Positions 42,881 to 52,508 are shown, numbered from the stretch's first letter. The stretch: DNA of 64,000 nt from E44-bin32 sp034430595 (GCA_034430595.1 DAOUEL010000064.1:124001-188000), one strand, 5' to 3'. Translations and numbers: made by a program. Notes: generated by a model not told the origin, from the sequence alone.

Positions 42881-45800
42881 CTACGCATCATGTGTTTCTT
42901 CTTCTGCATCTTCCCCTTCAGCAAGGTCGGCCCTGTCAGCCTGGCGGATTGGGAATTCCATCCGGAAAGTGCTCCCCTCGCCCAGCTTACTTTCCACGCT
43001 AACCTTCCCTCCATGCTGTTGCACGATCGATTTAACAATCGCCAACCCCAACCCGGAGCCCTTGATCGTGAGCGTTTCCCGTCGCCTGGCACGGTAGAAT
43101 TTTTCAAACAAACGTGCTTGATCGGTAGGGGCAATTCCAAGCCCGGTATCTGCGACCTCGAGATACTGCACTCCGTCCTGCTGGCGTGCTCGCAGCACGA
43201 CTTTGCCGTGGGCATTCGTATACTTGAGGGCATTGTCAACCAGATTGGCAATGCTCTGCCGGATCATGGTTGAATCAACCTCGACCGGCTGCATGTCCTG
43301 CGCGACCTCGACCGTAAGATCAATTTGCTTGTTCACCGCCTGCGGCCGGTATGCCGTAAGGACTGCGTCGATGAGCGAATTTATGGGCACGATCTCCAGG
43401 TCCAGGCCGACGCCAGCTTCGATCCTCCCCAGGTCAAGCAAGTTCTCGATCAGGTTCCCCATTTGATCGGCGCTGGTAAGGATCTTGCTAACAAACTCTT
43501 TCTGCTGTTCATTCATCGCACCGACCATGGAAAGCATCGTCGCATAACCGCGCATTAACGTAAGCGGGGCTCGTAAGTCATGGCTGACAGTGGATACAAA
43601 CTCTGACTTTAGCGTATCGAGCTTCTTATAATGCGTAATGTCCCAGAGCACGCACACCCTTCCGGCAGCTCCGGCCTGATCGGGATCGATCTCCGAGATC
43701 GACGCAAAAAGCACAGGTCCTTTAGGCAGGTGGATCTCCGCGCTGCGGGCGTCTGGACCCGGTTCAAAGAGCAGCTTCCGCAGATCAGCCGGTGAGAGCA
43801 CCTCATCCGCAGGTTGACCCAACGCCTCGTCACTGCTGACATTCAATACAACCTCCGCCGCCGGATTAGCGAGTGAAATCCGGTTCTCGCGGTCGATCAG
43901 GATCACCGCATCCGGTGTCGTCTCCAGGACAGCGGTCAGGCGGGTACGTTCCTGTTCGGCACGGTGGTAGAGGCGTGCGTTCGACACCGCTACACCCAAC
44001 TGCGCAGCGAGGATTGAGAGCAGCCGCAGTTCGTCGCTTGAAAAAATATGGGGATAGCGATAGCCGAGCCAGAGAGCGCCAACAAAGGTGTCTTCATGGC
44101 GTAGAGGAACTGCAGTCATGGATTCCAGCGGTCGGCTGAGCGAATCGATTTCAAGGACTGCTCGAGCCCTGGCCGGATTTTCAAGCGTGAAGCGGCCTTT
44201 GGTACTGCTCAGCCCCAGCACTTGTCGGTCGAGAGCACCCCAATTTCCTGGATCTTCACCGGCACTGTAAACCTCAACCTGCCCATTGTCGCGTTCACGT
44301 GTCGCAAGGGCCAAACGGACCAGGTCGGCGTGCGTGATCTCACGCAAGCCATGCAAGATCGGAGGCATGGAGATCGCCAGATCAAAACTCCGGCTAACCT
44401 GTTGACTTGCGGTAAGAAGCAGTCCCATCTCTTCCAGGCGGGCTTTCAGACGGCGGCGCATTCTTTCAAAAGATCCTGCCAGGCGGCCAATTTCGTCCTC
44501 CCCCTCGCCCTGCACGGGCTGGGCGAGGTTTCCACGGGCAATCGATTGCGCAGCGGCTGCCATCTGCCGCAAGGGTCGGGTAAGGCGGCGGCTGATCAAA
44601 TACACCGTTAGCAGGGCGAGACTGCCGACCGCGGCCACCACCCCCACCAGATTGGCTGCAATGCGAAGAGCAGATTTCTGAACTTCGCGCTGCGGGACAA
44701 TTGACCACACCCGCCAGGGATAACCGCGTACATCGGCCAGGTAGATCAAGCGTCGGGTGCCGTCCGGTGCGGTATCCGACACCACCTCCTGGGCAGAGGC
44801 GCTGCCGGCCTCAAACGATTGCAGAATCCGGTGAGGGTCACGGTCAATCAAGATTGTGCCAGCCAGATCTGTTACAAAGGTCTGGCCGGGGTCCACCCTG
44901 CGGATAATGTCAATGACCGGGAGAAGGTAGGGGTTCGTATCAAGGCTCGTGACACCCGCCACGACACCGAGCGGGGCTTGCTCTCCATCAGGCGCAGAAA
45001 TTGGGAGAAGGAACGCAATCCGCACCGAGTAGGCATCACGCTCAGGCCGCAGAATAACCTCCTGCGGAATTCCCGCCAGGGCCGCATCCAGCCCGGCAGC
45101 GACTTCGAAGGGAGTACCCTCTCCAAGGACGCCTTCCGGTGGGTAGGTGGCCCGGATCGTCAGTTCGCCATCGTAAATCGCGATTGCCTCGAAGAAGCTG
45201 TACGCTCGCAGCAGCTGCTGCAACTCGGCACCGGCACTCTCCGGCTCGGAGACAAGCAAATCTCGAGCCTGATCGGCAAATTGCGCACCGATCGAACGAC
45301 CGGTTTGAATAAAATAGGGAACCACGCCCGACGCCTGCTGGGCAGTCTGGATCATCTGGCGTTCCAGCAGCTCACGGGCGGACCGTTGTGCGAGCAGCCA
45401 ATCACCAAGAATCATGATTGTGCTCGAAGCAAATCCCAGTAGCAGTAAAAGCGACAGCAGCCGAGCTGCGAGTGAACGGTTGTAAGGGCCGACGATCAAT
45501 GCACCTGGCTGGTACCACGGGATGCGATCCGTCCTAACAAGCCAGAATAGCAACCCACCCGCCAAACTCAATTCGACCAGAGCTCCAAGCAGCGTGGGTT
45601 TAAGTAATGAGAAGGCAAAATCAAGGCGGTCATAGAATCCACCCCCGCTGTAGAGCATGATTTCCAGGCTGCGAAGCAGCCCGAGCAATGCGCCGCCGGC
45701 GAGGCTGGCGATCAATGGGTTGCGGCCTGCTTTTCCCGGCCACTCAATGTAGGTCTGCCTCAATAACCAGGTAACGGCAAGTGAAACGAGCGTAAAATGA

Positions 45801-46219
45801 AGCGGGGTGAGAATGCTGTGTGTTTCAAATGCGCCGCGGGTGAAGCCAGCCAGGAAGGCAATCGCGGCTGCCGGTAGTTCACCTAAAAGGCCACCTGCGA
45901 GGAGCCATGGGAGTGCTCCAAAGACTGAAAATACCGGTCCCCGCACTTCCGTCGGAACCCCGGGCATAACCAGGGGGGATGGAACCGGGAAACGGAGCAC
46001 AAAGAGCTGGGCGGCAAGGGGAGCCGATAAGAGGAGCAGGAGGAAAACAGGCTGCCGGATCCAGTAGCGAACCTTGGCAGCCAATGGCCGATACCCGCCA
46101 TTGAGTACCAGGATTAGAATGACGAATATAATTTCAAGCAAGAACAGCAGCACCCCGGATGAAGATAGGGGTAGTCCAAAGGATGGTCGGCTGCTGAATC
46201 CCCAGAAATCAATCGTCAT
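42881..46219 (-). CDS. Multi-domain membrane sensor histidine kinase
   Basis: 1112 residues. An N-terminal membrane region of about eight helices (about 20-300) is followed by a Cache-like extracytoplasmic sensor (about 310-520, ending in a WRVWSIVP block), another helix and a HAMP domain (RRLTRPLRQMAAAAQSIARG). Then come GAF (about 610-770), PAS (TTPDAVILIDRENRISLANP), HisKA with the phospho-His in VSHDLRAPLTLM, and HATPase with NALKYT, DTGLGI and GSGLGLAI. The ATG at 46219 is preferred to a longer start. It has no cognate regulator on its strand; the divergent gene at 46357 is a receiver protein. Confidence 0.9.
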   Translation of the reverse strand: MTIDFWGFSSRPSFGLPLSSSGVLLFLLEIIFVILILVLNGGYRPLAAKVRYWIRQPVFLLLLLSAPLAAQLFVLRFPVPSPLVMPGVPTEVRGPVFSVFGALPWLLAGGLLGELPAAAIAFLAGFTRGAFETHSILTPLHFTLVSLAVTWLLRQTYIEWPGKAGRNPLIASLAGGALLGLLRSLEIMLYSGGGFYDRLDFAFSLLKPTLLGALVELSLAGGLLFWLVRTDRIPWYQPGALIVGPYNRSLAARLLSLLLLLGFASSTIMILGDWLLAQRSARELLERQMIQTAQQASGVVPYFIQTGRSIGAQFADQARDLLVSEPESAGAELQQLLRAYSFFEAIAIYDGELTIRATYPPEGVLGEGTPFEVAAGLDAALAGIPQEVILRPERDAYSVRIAFLLPISAPDGEQAPLGVVAGVTSLDTNPYLLPVIDIIRRVDPGQTFVTDLAGTILIDRDPHRILQSFEAGSASAQEVVSDTAPDGTRRLIYLADVRGYPWRVWSIVPQREVQKSALRIAANLVGVVAAVGSLALLTVYLISRRLTRPLRQMAAAAQSIARGNLAQPVQGEGEDEIGRLAGSFERMRRRLKARLEEMGLLLTASQQVSRSFDLAISMPPILHGLREITHADLVRLALATRERDNGQVEVYSAGEDPGNWGALDRQVLGLSSTKGRFTLENPARARAVLEIDSLSRPLESMTAVPLRHEDTFVGALWLGYRYPHIFSSDELRLLSILAAQLGVAVSNARLYHRAEQERTRLTAVLETTPDAVILIDRENRISLANPAAEVVLNVSSDEALGQPADEVLSPADLRKLLFEPGPDARSAEIHLPKGPVLFASISEIDPDQAGAAGRVCVLWDITHYKKLDTLKSEFVSTVSHDLRAPLTLMRGYATMLSMVGAMNEQQKEFVSKILTSADQMGNLIENLLDLGRIEAGVGLDLEIVPINSLIDAVLTAYRPQAVNKQIDLTVEVAQDMQPVEVDSTMIRQSIANLVDNALKYTNAHGKVVLRARQQDGVQYLEVADTGLGIAPTDQARLFEKFYRARRRETLTIKGSGLGLAIVKSIVQQHGGKVSVESKLGEGSTFRMEFPIRQADRADLAEGEDAEEETHDA

Positions 46220-46247
46220 ACACAGTTCCTGCCGAAGCGATGGGAGC

Positions 46248-46275
46248 ATTATAGCATCGCGTGGAAAGCCCACAA
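46248..46275 (-). promoter_or_regulatory. Promoter of the large histidine kinase gene
   Basis: On the minus strand TTGTGG (46275-46270), 16 bases, TATAAT (46253-46248) preceded by an extended TGC. Confidence 0.6.
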
Positions 46276-46285
46276 GCCTTCTTGC

Positions 46286-46314
46286 TTGTCCGTGCCCTTG
46301 CTTTATGTTAAACT
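46286..46314 (+). promoter_or_regulatory. Promoter of the receiver/TadZ-like gene
   Basis: TTGTCC (46286-46291), 17 bases, TAAACT (46309-46314). It is divergent from the kinase promoter and close to it. Confidence 0.55.
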
Positions 46315-46356
46315 CGCAGCAACCTATGGGATCATTTCACAGTAGGAGCTCTCAGG

Positions 46357-47505
46357 ATGGCTGAGAAGGTCCTCATCATCGATGACGATATCGATACCTT
46401 GAAGCTCGTTGGCTTGATGCTTGAGCGACAGGGCTATGAGATCTCCGTCGCAAGCAACGGGACGATTGGACTCTCAAAGGCCGCCGAAGAACATCCGGAA
46501 CTCATCCTGCTCGATGTCATGATGCCTGACCTCGATGGCTACGAGGTTACCCGTCGGCTGCGTGAAGACCCATCACTCGCGCATATCCCGATAATTATGT
46601 TCACGGCCAAGACGATGGTCGATGATAAGGTGGCCGGCTTCGAAGCTGGCGTTGATGATTACCTCACCAAACCCACTCATCCAGCCGAACTTACCGCACA
46701 TGTGAAAGCAGTCCTCTCACGCTCAGCGCAGGCTCTCACAGTACCGCAGGAAAAAGCGCAGATCGTCGCCTTCCTCGGATCGAGGAGCGGCATCGGCACT
46801 TCCACCCTTGCCATCAACTTCGGATTCCTGACCCAGGAGGATGGCTTCGAAACGATCGTGGCCGAATTGAATCCTGGTCATGGATCCATGGGACTGGAAT
46901 TGGACCTGCAGGACCCATCTGGCCTTTCCAACCTGCTTTCGCGCGCATTGAAAGACATCCATCTTCGGTCCGTGGAGACTGAACTCGTCGAACAGCCAGG
47001 CGGTTTACGGCTACTGCTTGCTTCCTACCATCCCCGCGAGACGGAACTCGAACAAGCCGTACCCCAGATGGAAGCTGTTGTGAATAATCTTGCAAGCATG
47101 TGCAACCTGCTCGTTCTCGACCTGGGTTCGGGCATGAAGCCCTACTTGAAGCCTGTGCTTCAGCTTTGCGATCGCATCATCCTGGTCGTTGAACCGGTAT
47201 ACCCTTCCGATGCAATCGGGCGGGCGCTGCTGCAAGAGCTTGAAACGAGCGGCATCAACCGCCGGAAGGTTTTCCTCGCACTTGTCAACCGTGTTCGTAC
47301 CTCGCTTCAAATCCCGTGGCGCCAGGTTGAAACTGATTTGGGGATCGAACTGGCCGGGATTGTTTCTCCCGCGCCCGAGCAGGCACATCAAGCCTCGCAA
47401 ACCGGCAGCCCGCTGGTCATCTCCCAGCCCGAATCGCTCGTGAGCGATCAGATCCGCAAACTGGCAGAAAGCATTACGTCACACCTTCGATCCCCAGAAG
47501 GTTGA
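46357..47505 (+). CDS. Response-regulator receiver fused to a CpaE/TadZ-like ATPase domain
   Basis: 382 residues. The receiver domain (1-120) has the phospho-acceptor Asp in ILLDVMMPDLDGYE and Lys in YLTKPTHP. From about 130 a ParA/MinD-like domain follows (IVAFLGSRSGIGTSTLAINF). The signature and P-loop lysines of the usual KGGVGKTT are Arg and Thr, so ATP hydrolysis is doubtful, as in atypical TadZ/CpaE proteins. These localise type IV pili, but no pilus genes are in view. It overlaps the sirtuin gene by 4 bases. Confidence 0.8.
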   Translation: MAEKVLIIDDDIDTLKLVGLMLERQGYEISVASNGTIGLSKAAEEHPELILLDVMMPDLDGYEVTRRLREDPSLAHIPIIMFTAKTMVDDKVAGFEAGVDDYLTKPTHPAELTAHVKAVLSRSAQALTVPQEKAQIVAFLGSRSGIGTSTLAINFGFLTQEDGFETIVAELNPGHGSMGLELDLQDPSGLSNLLSRALKDIHLRSVETELVEQPGGLRLLLASYHPRETELEQAVPQMEAVVNNLASMCNLLVLDLGSGMKPYLKPVLQLCDRIILVVEPVYPSDAIGRALLQELETSGINRRKVFLALVNRVRTSLQIPWRQVETDLGIELAGIVSPAPEQAHQASQTGSPLVISQPESLVSDQIRKLAESITSHLRSPEG

Positions 47506-48284
47506 TTGGGGACGTGGGCTCTCCTGCCTCGATCGAACTCATCCAGCGCAGTGTTGAACTTTTCCGGCATTCGAAGCATTCGATCGCCCTCACAGGAGCA
47601 GGAATCTCGACCCCTTCCGGCATTCCAGACTTCCGCTCACAAGGTTCAGGCTTGTGGACGAAATTTGACCCTTTCACCGTCGCCTCGCTTTCCGCATTTC
47701 GGTATCATCCCCTGGAGGTGCTCGAATGGGTGCGGCCGCTGGTTGGCAAGATCGTTTCGGCCGAACCTAACCCAGCCCATACCGCTCTGGCCCGCCTGGA
47801 GCAAGCGGGCCGCCTGGCCGGAGTCATCACCCAAAACATCGATGGTCTGCATCAGAAAGCCGGTTCAAAGTGCGTTTTCGAGATCCACGGCAATTTGCGG
47901 AGCGCTACTTGCACATCTTGCTACCGCAAGGCAGCCACGGATCAACTGATCCAACCGTTCGTTGAGTGTGGCAGCGTTCCTCACTGCCCGAGCTGTGGAG
48001 GATTGCTCAAACCGGACATCGTCCTGTTTGGAGAGCAGCTTCCCCACGATGTGGTCCAGGGTGCGGAGAAATTGTTGGAGGGCTGTGACCTGGTCTTGAT
48101 TGCTGGTTCATCGCTCGAGGTCACCCCTGCCGCGTCAATGCCAATCAATGCCCTTAACCATGGAGCGAAATTGATCATCGTCAACAACGATCCGACCTAC
48201 CTCGACGAAAGAGCTGACCTGACTTTCCACATGGATGTGATTGACGTCCTGCCGCGCCTCGCGGACGAGGTGCTCAATGGGTAG
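47502..48284 (+). CDS. SIR2-family NAD-dependent protein deacylase
   Basis: About 260 residues. TGAGISTPSGIPDFR is the NAD motif, TQNIDGLHQKAG follows, the catalytic His is in EIHGN, and CTSC...CPSC bind zinc. It removes acetyl or other acyl groups from lysine, using NAD. The start is a TTG at 47502 overlapping the upstream gene or a GTG at 47514. The kinase gene overlaps its end. Sirtuins in such signalling operons are uncommon, so a regulatory role is plausible but unproved. Confidence 0.88.
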   Translation: MIGDVGSPASIELIQRSVELFRHSKHSIALTGAGISTPSGIPDFRSQGSGLWTKFDPFTVASLSAFRYHPLEVLEWVRPLVGKIVSAEPNPAHTALARLEQAGRLAGVITQNIDGLHQKAGSKCVFEIHGNLRSATCTSCYRKAATDQLIQPFVECGSVPHCPSCGGLLKPDIVLFGEQLPHDVVQGAEKLLEGCDLVLIAGSSLEVTPAASMPINALNHGAKLIIVNNDPTYLDERADLTFHMDVIDVLPRLADEVLNG

Positions 48285-49512
48285 GGATCAACCCCCGGGA
48301 TCCACCGGGATCGGAAACGGTTTGCTCAAGCGCTATGATCGGCTGCTCGAGATGACGCTCGATCTGGCCTCGACCTTTGACCTGGGCTCCCTGCTCAAGA
48401 TCATTGTTAGTGCAGCAAAGGAGCTTACCGACAGCCAGGCAGCAGCTTTGCTGCTCTACGATCCCCAACGCAATCAGCTTTACTTCGAAGCAGCAACCGA
48501 ACAGCTGCGTTCAGACGATACCTTCATTGCCATCCCGCTTGAGAACTCGATCGCCGGATGGATATTTCATAACCGGAAACCTCTCAGGCTGGACGACACT
48601 TCCAGCGACCCGCATTTCTTCCGTGAGGTCGACCTGGTAACTTCAGCCCGAGCGGCCTCGATCCTGGGAGCACCCCTACTGACAAAGGATAAAATTCTTG
48701 GAGTGATCGAAGCGGTGAACAAGCTGCAGGACTCTTTTGACGAGCATGACGAGCGCGTCCTGCAAGCCCTGGCAGCACAGGCCGCGATCGCTATTGAGAA
48801 CTCGCGGCTCTTTAAACAGAGCGACCTGATCGCCGAGATGGTGCACGAACTCAGGACGCCGCTTTCAGCTCTCTCGGCTGCTGTTCACCTGCTCCAACGA
48901 TCAGAGCTCGAAGAAGAGCAGCGGCGAAAAATCGGCCATACGATTTATGGCGAAGTTCAGCGGCTGAATGAAATGACCACGAATTTCCTCGAGCTATCGA
49001 GGCTCGAATCAGGCCGGGTTCACCTTGAACGAGAACCTATCTACCTCGAAGGCATGGTAAGAGAATGTATTGAGATCCTTCGCATTCAAGCCGAGGCGGA
49101 AAATATCGCCCTTGAAACAGATATTGACCGGGGCGTTCCAACGGTTTCCGGGGATCGAGGACAGCTCAAACGCTTACTGCTGAACCTGCTGACGAACGCG
49201 ATAAAGTATACCGATAGCGGTGGTTGGGTGCGGGTTTCGATCCACTCGAGTGATGGAACCCTGCAATTGACGGTCGAGGACAATGGCCGAGGTATCCCGG
49301 CCGATAGCCTGCCGCATCTCTTCGACCGCTTCTATCGCGTGCCGGAACAGGAGACCCGCACTGCAGGCACCGGACTCGGATTAGCAATCGCCAACCGCAT
49401 CGTCCAGGCTCATGGGGGGACAATCGAGGTTGAGAGCGTCCTTGGGAAGGGGACAAAGTTCATCGTGCTGCTGCCAAGCGGTGGCAGCGAAGAAGGCCTC
49501 TTTCACGGTTAA
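48277..49512 (+). CDS. Soluble GAF-domain histidine kinase
   Basis: 411 residues. A GAF domain (about 20-180) senses a small ligand or redox state, then HisKA with phospho-His in VHELRTPLSAL and HATPase with NAIKYTD, DNGRGIP and GTGLGLAIAN. No membrane helix, so cytoplasmic. The ATG at 48277 has GAGG 7 bases upstream and overlaps the sirtuin stop by 8 bases. It ends tail to tail with mutL. The likely partner is the receiver at 46357. Confidence 0.85.
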   Translation: MGRDQPPGSTGIGNGLLKRYDRLLEMTLDLASTFDLGSLLKIIVSAAKELTDSQAAALLLYDPQRNQLYFEAATEQLRSDDTFIAIPLENSIAGWIFHNRKPLRLDDTSSDPHFFREVDLVTSARAASILGAPLLTKDKILGVIEAVNKLQDSFDEHDERVLQALAAQAAIAIENSRLFKQSDLIAEMVHELRTPLSALSAAVHLLQRSELEEEQRRKIGHTIYGEVQRLNEMTTNFLELSRLESGRVHLEREPIYLEGMVRECIEILRIQAEAENIALETDIDRGVPTVSGDRGQLKRLLLNLLTNAIKYTDSGGWVRVSIHSSDGTLQLTVEDNGRGIPADSLPHLFDRFYRVPEQETRTAGTGLGLAIANRIVQAHGGTIEVESVLGKGTKFIVLLPSGGSEEGLFHG

Positions 49513-51236
49513 CGCCGTCCAAACTGCCGCTCCAGTGCATCAACCGAGAGATGAATCAAGGTCGGCCGGCCGTGCGGACACGTACGTGGTGAGCGCGAAG
49601 CCTCCAGGTCCTGCAGCAGGCGGGCTTGTTCTTCCATCGAAAGGACCTGCCCCGCTTTGACGGCCGCAGTTTTGCATATTCGTGCAATCAAGCGTGCTTC
49701 CTGCTCGTTCTCGAACGGTGTCTCATCTTCTTCAAAACTTTCTACCAATGAACGCAGCGCCATTGCTGGATCCCGAACCTGGAGAACGGCAGGAATCGCC
49801 CGCACACGGTAGCTGCGGGTACCAAATTCCTCGACCTCAAAACCGAGAGCAGGCAGCAAATCCCACTGCTGTGCTAGCAATTCAGCCTGAGCAGGCGCCA
49901 GCTCAACCGTAACCGGTTCCAGTAATCGCTGAGAACTAAGTGCACCCCCAGTGTGGTCTGACATCATTTGATCAAAAAGGACTCGTTCGTGCGCCGCGTG
50001 TTGATCAATCAAGTACAAACCATCTGGCCCTTCTGCAACCAGATAGGAAGCGCCGATCTGTCCAACAGGACGTAGGAGTGGCACCGCGCCTGCAGGGAGC
50101 GCTGGTTGGAGCTGGATGTGATCCCGGTCATCCGGTTCACCCGAGCCAAATGAGCCTGCAAACTGCCAGGCTGTATCCGGCCCCCGCCCCTCTGGGAGCG
50201 CATGAGTATCAGACCAACGCAGGGCCATGCTGGGTGCAGGTGCCTGTCCAATCAATGCCGCCCGGACGGTCCGCTGCACAAGGGAGAAAATGCCGCGCGC
50301 ATCCTGGAAACGCACCTCTGCTTTCGCCGGATGCACGTTGACATCTATTTCATCCGGAGGGATCTCCAGAAAAAGGACAACCAGCGGGTAGCGGCCCACC
50401 ATGAGCAGCGTGTGGTAGGCTTGGGTTACTGCTGCAGCCAGGCTCGCGTCCTGCACCCAGCGGCCATTTACAAAGAATGTAATTTCACGTCGATTGCTAC
50501 GCGTGATAGATGGTGGGCTGATGTATCCGTGCAGCGATGGACCAGCATGAGATAAATCAAGCGGCTCTATTTCGATCAAAGCTTTGCCGATTTCAAGCCC
50601 AAGGACCTGGATAATGACCTCGCGTGCATCTCCATTTCCACTTGTCTCGAGGGCCAGGCGACCGCTCTGCTCAAGACGGAATTGGATATGCGGATAAGCC
50701 ATCGCGTAGCGGCTGACAAGAGTCGAGATCCAGCGCTTCTCAGTCGTTTCTGCCTTAAGGAATTTCCTGCGCGCCGGAACGTTGTAGAAAAGGTTCGAAA
50801 CCTGGACCATTGTCCCAGCGGGAATTCCTAATCGTTCCACCTTCCCCTGCTCTCCACCGTCGACGTCGATGGCAGCACCGCCCTCTGAATTCTCGGCGCG
50901 GCTTTGAACCCGGAGTCGGGCGACGGCTCCGATCGAAGCTAATGCTTCGCCCCGGAATCCAAGCGTTTTGATGGCCGACAAATCTTCCGCCGTGCTCAGC
51001 TTTGATGTCGCAAAACGCGCAACGGCTAACGGCAAATCGGCTGACTCGATTCCGGCGCCGTTGTCGGAGATGTTGATGCAGCCAATTCCACCGCCCTCGG
51101 TTGAGATCAGGATGCGCGAAGCACCCGCATCGATGGCATTTTCAACGAGCTCTTTTACGACAGAGGCCGGCCGTTCTACGACCTCCCCGGCAGCTATGGC
51201 AGAACTTACCGATTCCGGTAGAACATGAATAGACAA
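49509..51236 (-). CDS. mutL: DNA mismatch repair protein MutL
   Basis: 575 residues. The N-terminal GHKL ATPase has IAAGEVVERPASVVKELVEN and DNGAGIE, FRGEALASIG, and ATSKL. The C-terminal endonuclease-type region holds the motif DQHAAHERVLFDQ (residues near 400), and the end ACPHGRPTLIHL-like CPHGRPT. The start is TTG at 51236 with GGGAGG 5 bases upstream; an ATG at 51266 overlaps TATAAT and is rejected. The usual partner mutS is not in this window. Confidence 0.9.
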   Translation of the reverse strand: MSIHVLPESVSSAIAAGEVVERPASVVKELVENAIDAGASRILISTEGGGIGCINISDNGAGIESADLPLAVARFATSKLSTAEDLSAIKTLGFRGEALASIGAVARLRVQSRAENSEGGAAIDVDGGEQGKVERLGIPAGTMVQVSNLFYNVPARRKFLKAETTEKRWISTLVSRYAMAYPHIQFRLEQSGRLALETSGNGDAREVIIQVLGLEIGKALIEIEPLDLSHAGPSLHGYISPPSITRSNRREITFFVNGRWVQDASLAAAVTQAYHTLLMVGRYPLVVLFLEIPPDEIDVNVHPAKAEVRFQDARGIFSLVQRTVRAALIGQAPAPSMALRWSDTHALPEGRGPDTAWQFAGSFGSGEPDDRDHIQLQPALPAGAVPLLRPVGQIGASYLVAEGPDGLYLIDQHAAHERVLFDQMMSDHTGGALSSQRLLEPVTVELAPAQAELLAQQWDLLPALGFEVEEFGTRSYRVRAIPAVLQVRDPAMALRSLVESFEEDETPFENEQEARLIARICKTAAVKAGQVLSMEEQARLLQDLEASRSPRTCPHGRPTLIHLSVDALERQFGRR

Positions 51237-51258
51237 TCCAGCCTCCCTCTGCCGCAGA

Positions 51259-51264
51259 TTATAC
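51259..51264 (-). promoter_or_regulatory. -10 element of mutL
   Basis: TATAAT on the minus strand lies just upstream of the mutL TTG start and rules out the longer frame. No strong -35 was seen. Confidence 0.45.
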
Positions 51265-51279
51265 ATACCCGAAAGCTGG

Positions 51280-51309
51280 TTGACACCATAACCCCGCAGA
51301 CTTTATACT
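51280..51309 (+). promoter_or_regulatory. Promoter of the 51317 operon, leaderless
   Basis: TTGACA (51280-51285), 18 bases, TATACT (51304-51309). Predicted +1 is 51316, one base before the ATG at 51317. Confidence 0.65.
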
Positions 51310-51316
51310 GCCGCGC

Positions 51317-51607
51317 ATGGATTGGCTGACGATCTTGATTCTGGTCTGCGTCTTCACATTTTCCTTCATGCTCTGGATGCGCACTGTCCCAAAGCGCCGT
51401 TTCGTTACGTTCCTGTTCTTGCTGCTTCCAATGGTGATCCTCACGATGCGCTGGGCTGCTTATCGAAAAAGCTGGGCAGAATGGCTGCTGAGTGCAGGAG
51501 CTGCAATGGTGCTGCTTTTGATCTGGTGGTTATCAATCGGCAGGAAGCTCCCCACTCCCAAAGACGGAACGGTGCGGGTCTGGACCAAGGATGATCCCTT
51601 CGAGTGA
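51317..51607 (+). CDS. Small membrane protein of unknown function
   Basis: 96 residues with helices at about 4-20 (ILILVCVFTFSFMLWM), 29-45 and 57-74. No known family was recognised. The transcript begins at the start codon, so there is no ribosome binding site. A GTGA overlap couples it to the HAD phosphatase. Confidence 0.65.
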   Translation: MDWLTILILVCVFTFSFMLWMRTVPKRRFVTFLFLLLPMVILTMRWAAYRKSWAEWLLSAGAAMVLLLIWWLSIGRKLPTPKDGTVRVWTKDDPFE

Positions 51608-52254
51608 GCGTGCCGTCAATCCTCTTTCTTGACGTCGATGATACGCTTTACCCGCACTCTTGCGGCCTATGGGCAGCCGTGGGGGAGCGGATCCAATCCT
51701 ATCTCGAGACTAGGGTCGGATTACCACCGTCCGAGAGCAAGGTGCTCCGCCTGCGATTTCTCGGGATGTACGGGACCACGCTGCGAGGGCTGCAAACGGA
51801 ACTCGAGGTCGACACCGAGGATTACCTTGATTATGTCCACGATGTGCCCATCGATCAGCTGCTTAAGCCAAATCCCGATCTGCACGCAATGTTACAAGAA
51901 GTCCAGGGGAAGATCTACTATTTCACCAATGCCTACCGACCCTACACTGAACGAGTCCTGGACCGGCTTGGAATTCTAGACCTTGGTTTTGAGATCATCG
52001 ATATTCGGGCACTGGATTTTGAGAACAAGCCGCTCCCAGGCGCCTACCGCCGGGCGCTAGCAATCGCTGGAGATCCTTCACCCGCTGGATGCGTGCTGGT
52101 CGATGATCGGCCTGCCAACCTGCTCCCAGCTGCTGAACTTGGGATGCAGACCGTGCTAGTCGGCCAGGGTCCTGAAGGATTCGAGAATGGCCATCACGTC
52201 ATACCGCTCATCACGGATCTGCTTACCGCTGTACCAGGCCTGCGTGAGTTATAA
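51604..52254 (+). CDS. HAD-superfamily hydrolase (pyrimidine 5'-nucleotidase-like)
   Basis: 216 residues. LFLDVDDTLYP holds the nucleophile Asp and the acid Asp. YFTNAYRPYTERVLDRLG and CVLVDDRPANLLPA are motifs II-IV. A helical cap of about 70 residues (MYGTTLRGLQTELEVD) matches the SDT1-like nucleotidases. GTG start in overlap with the membrane protein gene. The likely role is dephosphorylation of nucleotides or related metabolites. Confidence 0.78.
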   Translation: MSVPSILFLDVDDTLYPHSCGLWAAVGERIQSYLETRVGLPPSESKVLRLRFLGMYGTTLRGLQTELEVDTEDYLDYVHDVPIDQLLKPNPDLHAMLQEVQGKIYYFTNAYRPYTERVLDRLGILDLGFEIIDIRALDFENKPLPGAYRRALAIAGDPSPAGCVLVDDRPANLLPAAELGMQTVLVGQGPEGFENGHHVIPLITDLLTAVPGLREL

Positions 52255-52268
52255 GAGGGGTGCTTAGG

Positions 52269-52508
52269 ATGGAAAGTGGTTGGTTGATCGTTTGTGGTGT
52301 CATCACCTTTGTCATACTCGTCAATGTCGGCCTTGCCCTGAGCGCACTGCGCGGGGCGAACAGCAACCAGGCGAATGCCTTCGACCGCGCTGTGCGCTAT
52401 GTCCGCGATCCCTGGGCTGCCGAGGATCAGGCGCTATCTGAACTTCACCGCACTGTAGCTACGCTTGAGGAGGCTCGTGACCAAACCGTCGAAGACCAGT
52501 CCCGATAA
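52269..52508 (+). CDS. Small membrane protein of unknown function
   Basis: 79 residues with one N-terminal helix (GWLIVCGVITFVILVNVGLALSAL) followed by a charged tail that may be helical. The ATG at 52269 has a GAGGGG element 8 bases upstream. It overlaps the start of the CoA-transferase-like gene by 32 bases. Confidence 0.55.
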   Translation: MESGWLIVCGVITFVILVNVGLALSALRGANSNQANAFDRAVRYVRDPWAAEDQALSELHRTVATLEEARDQTVEDQSR

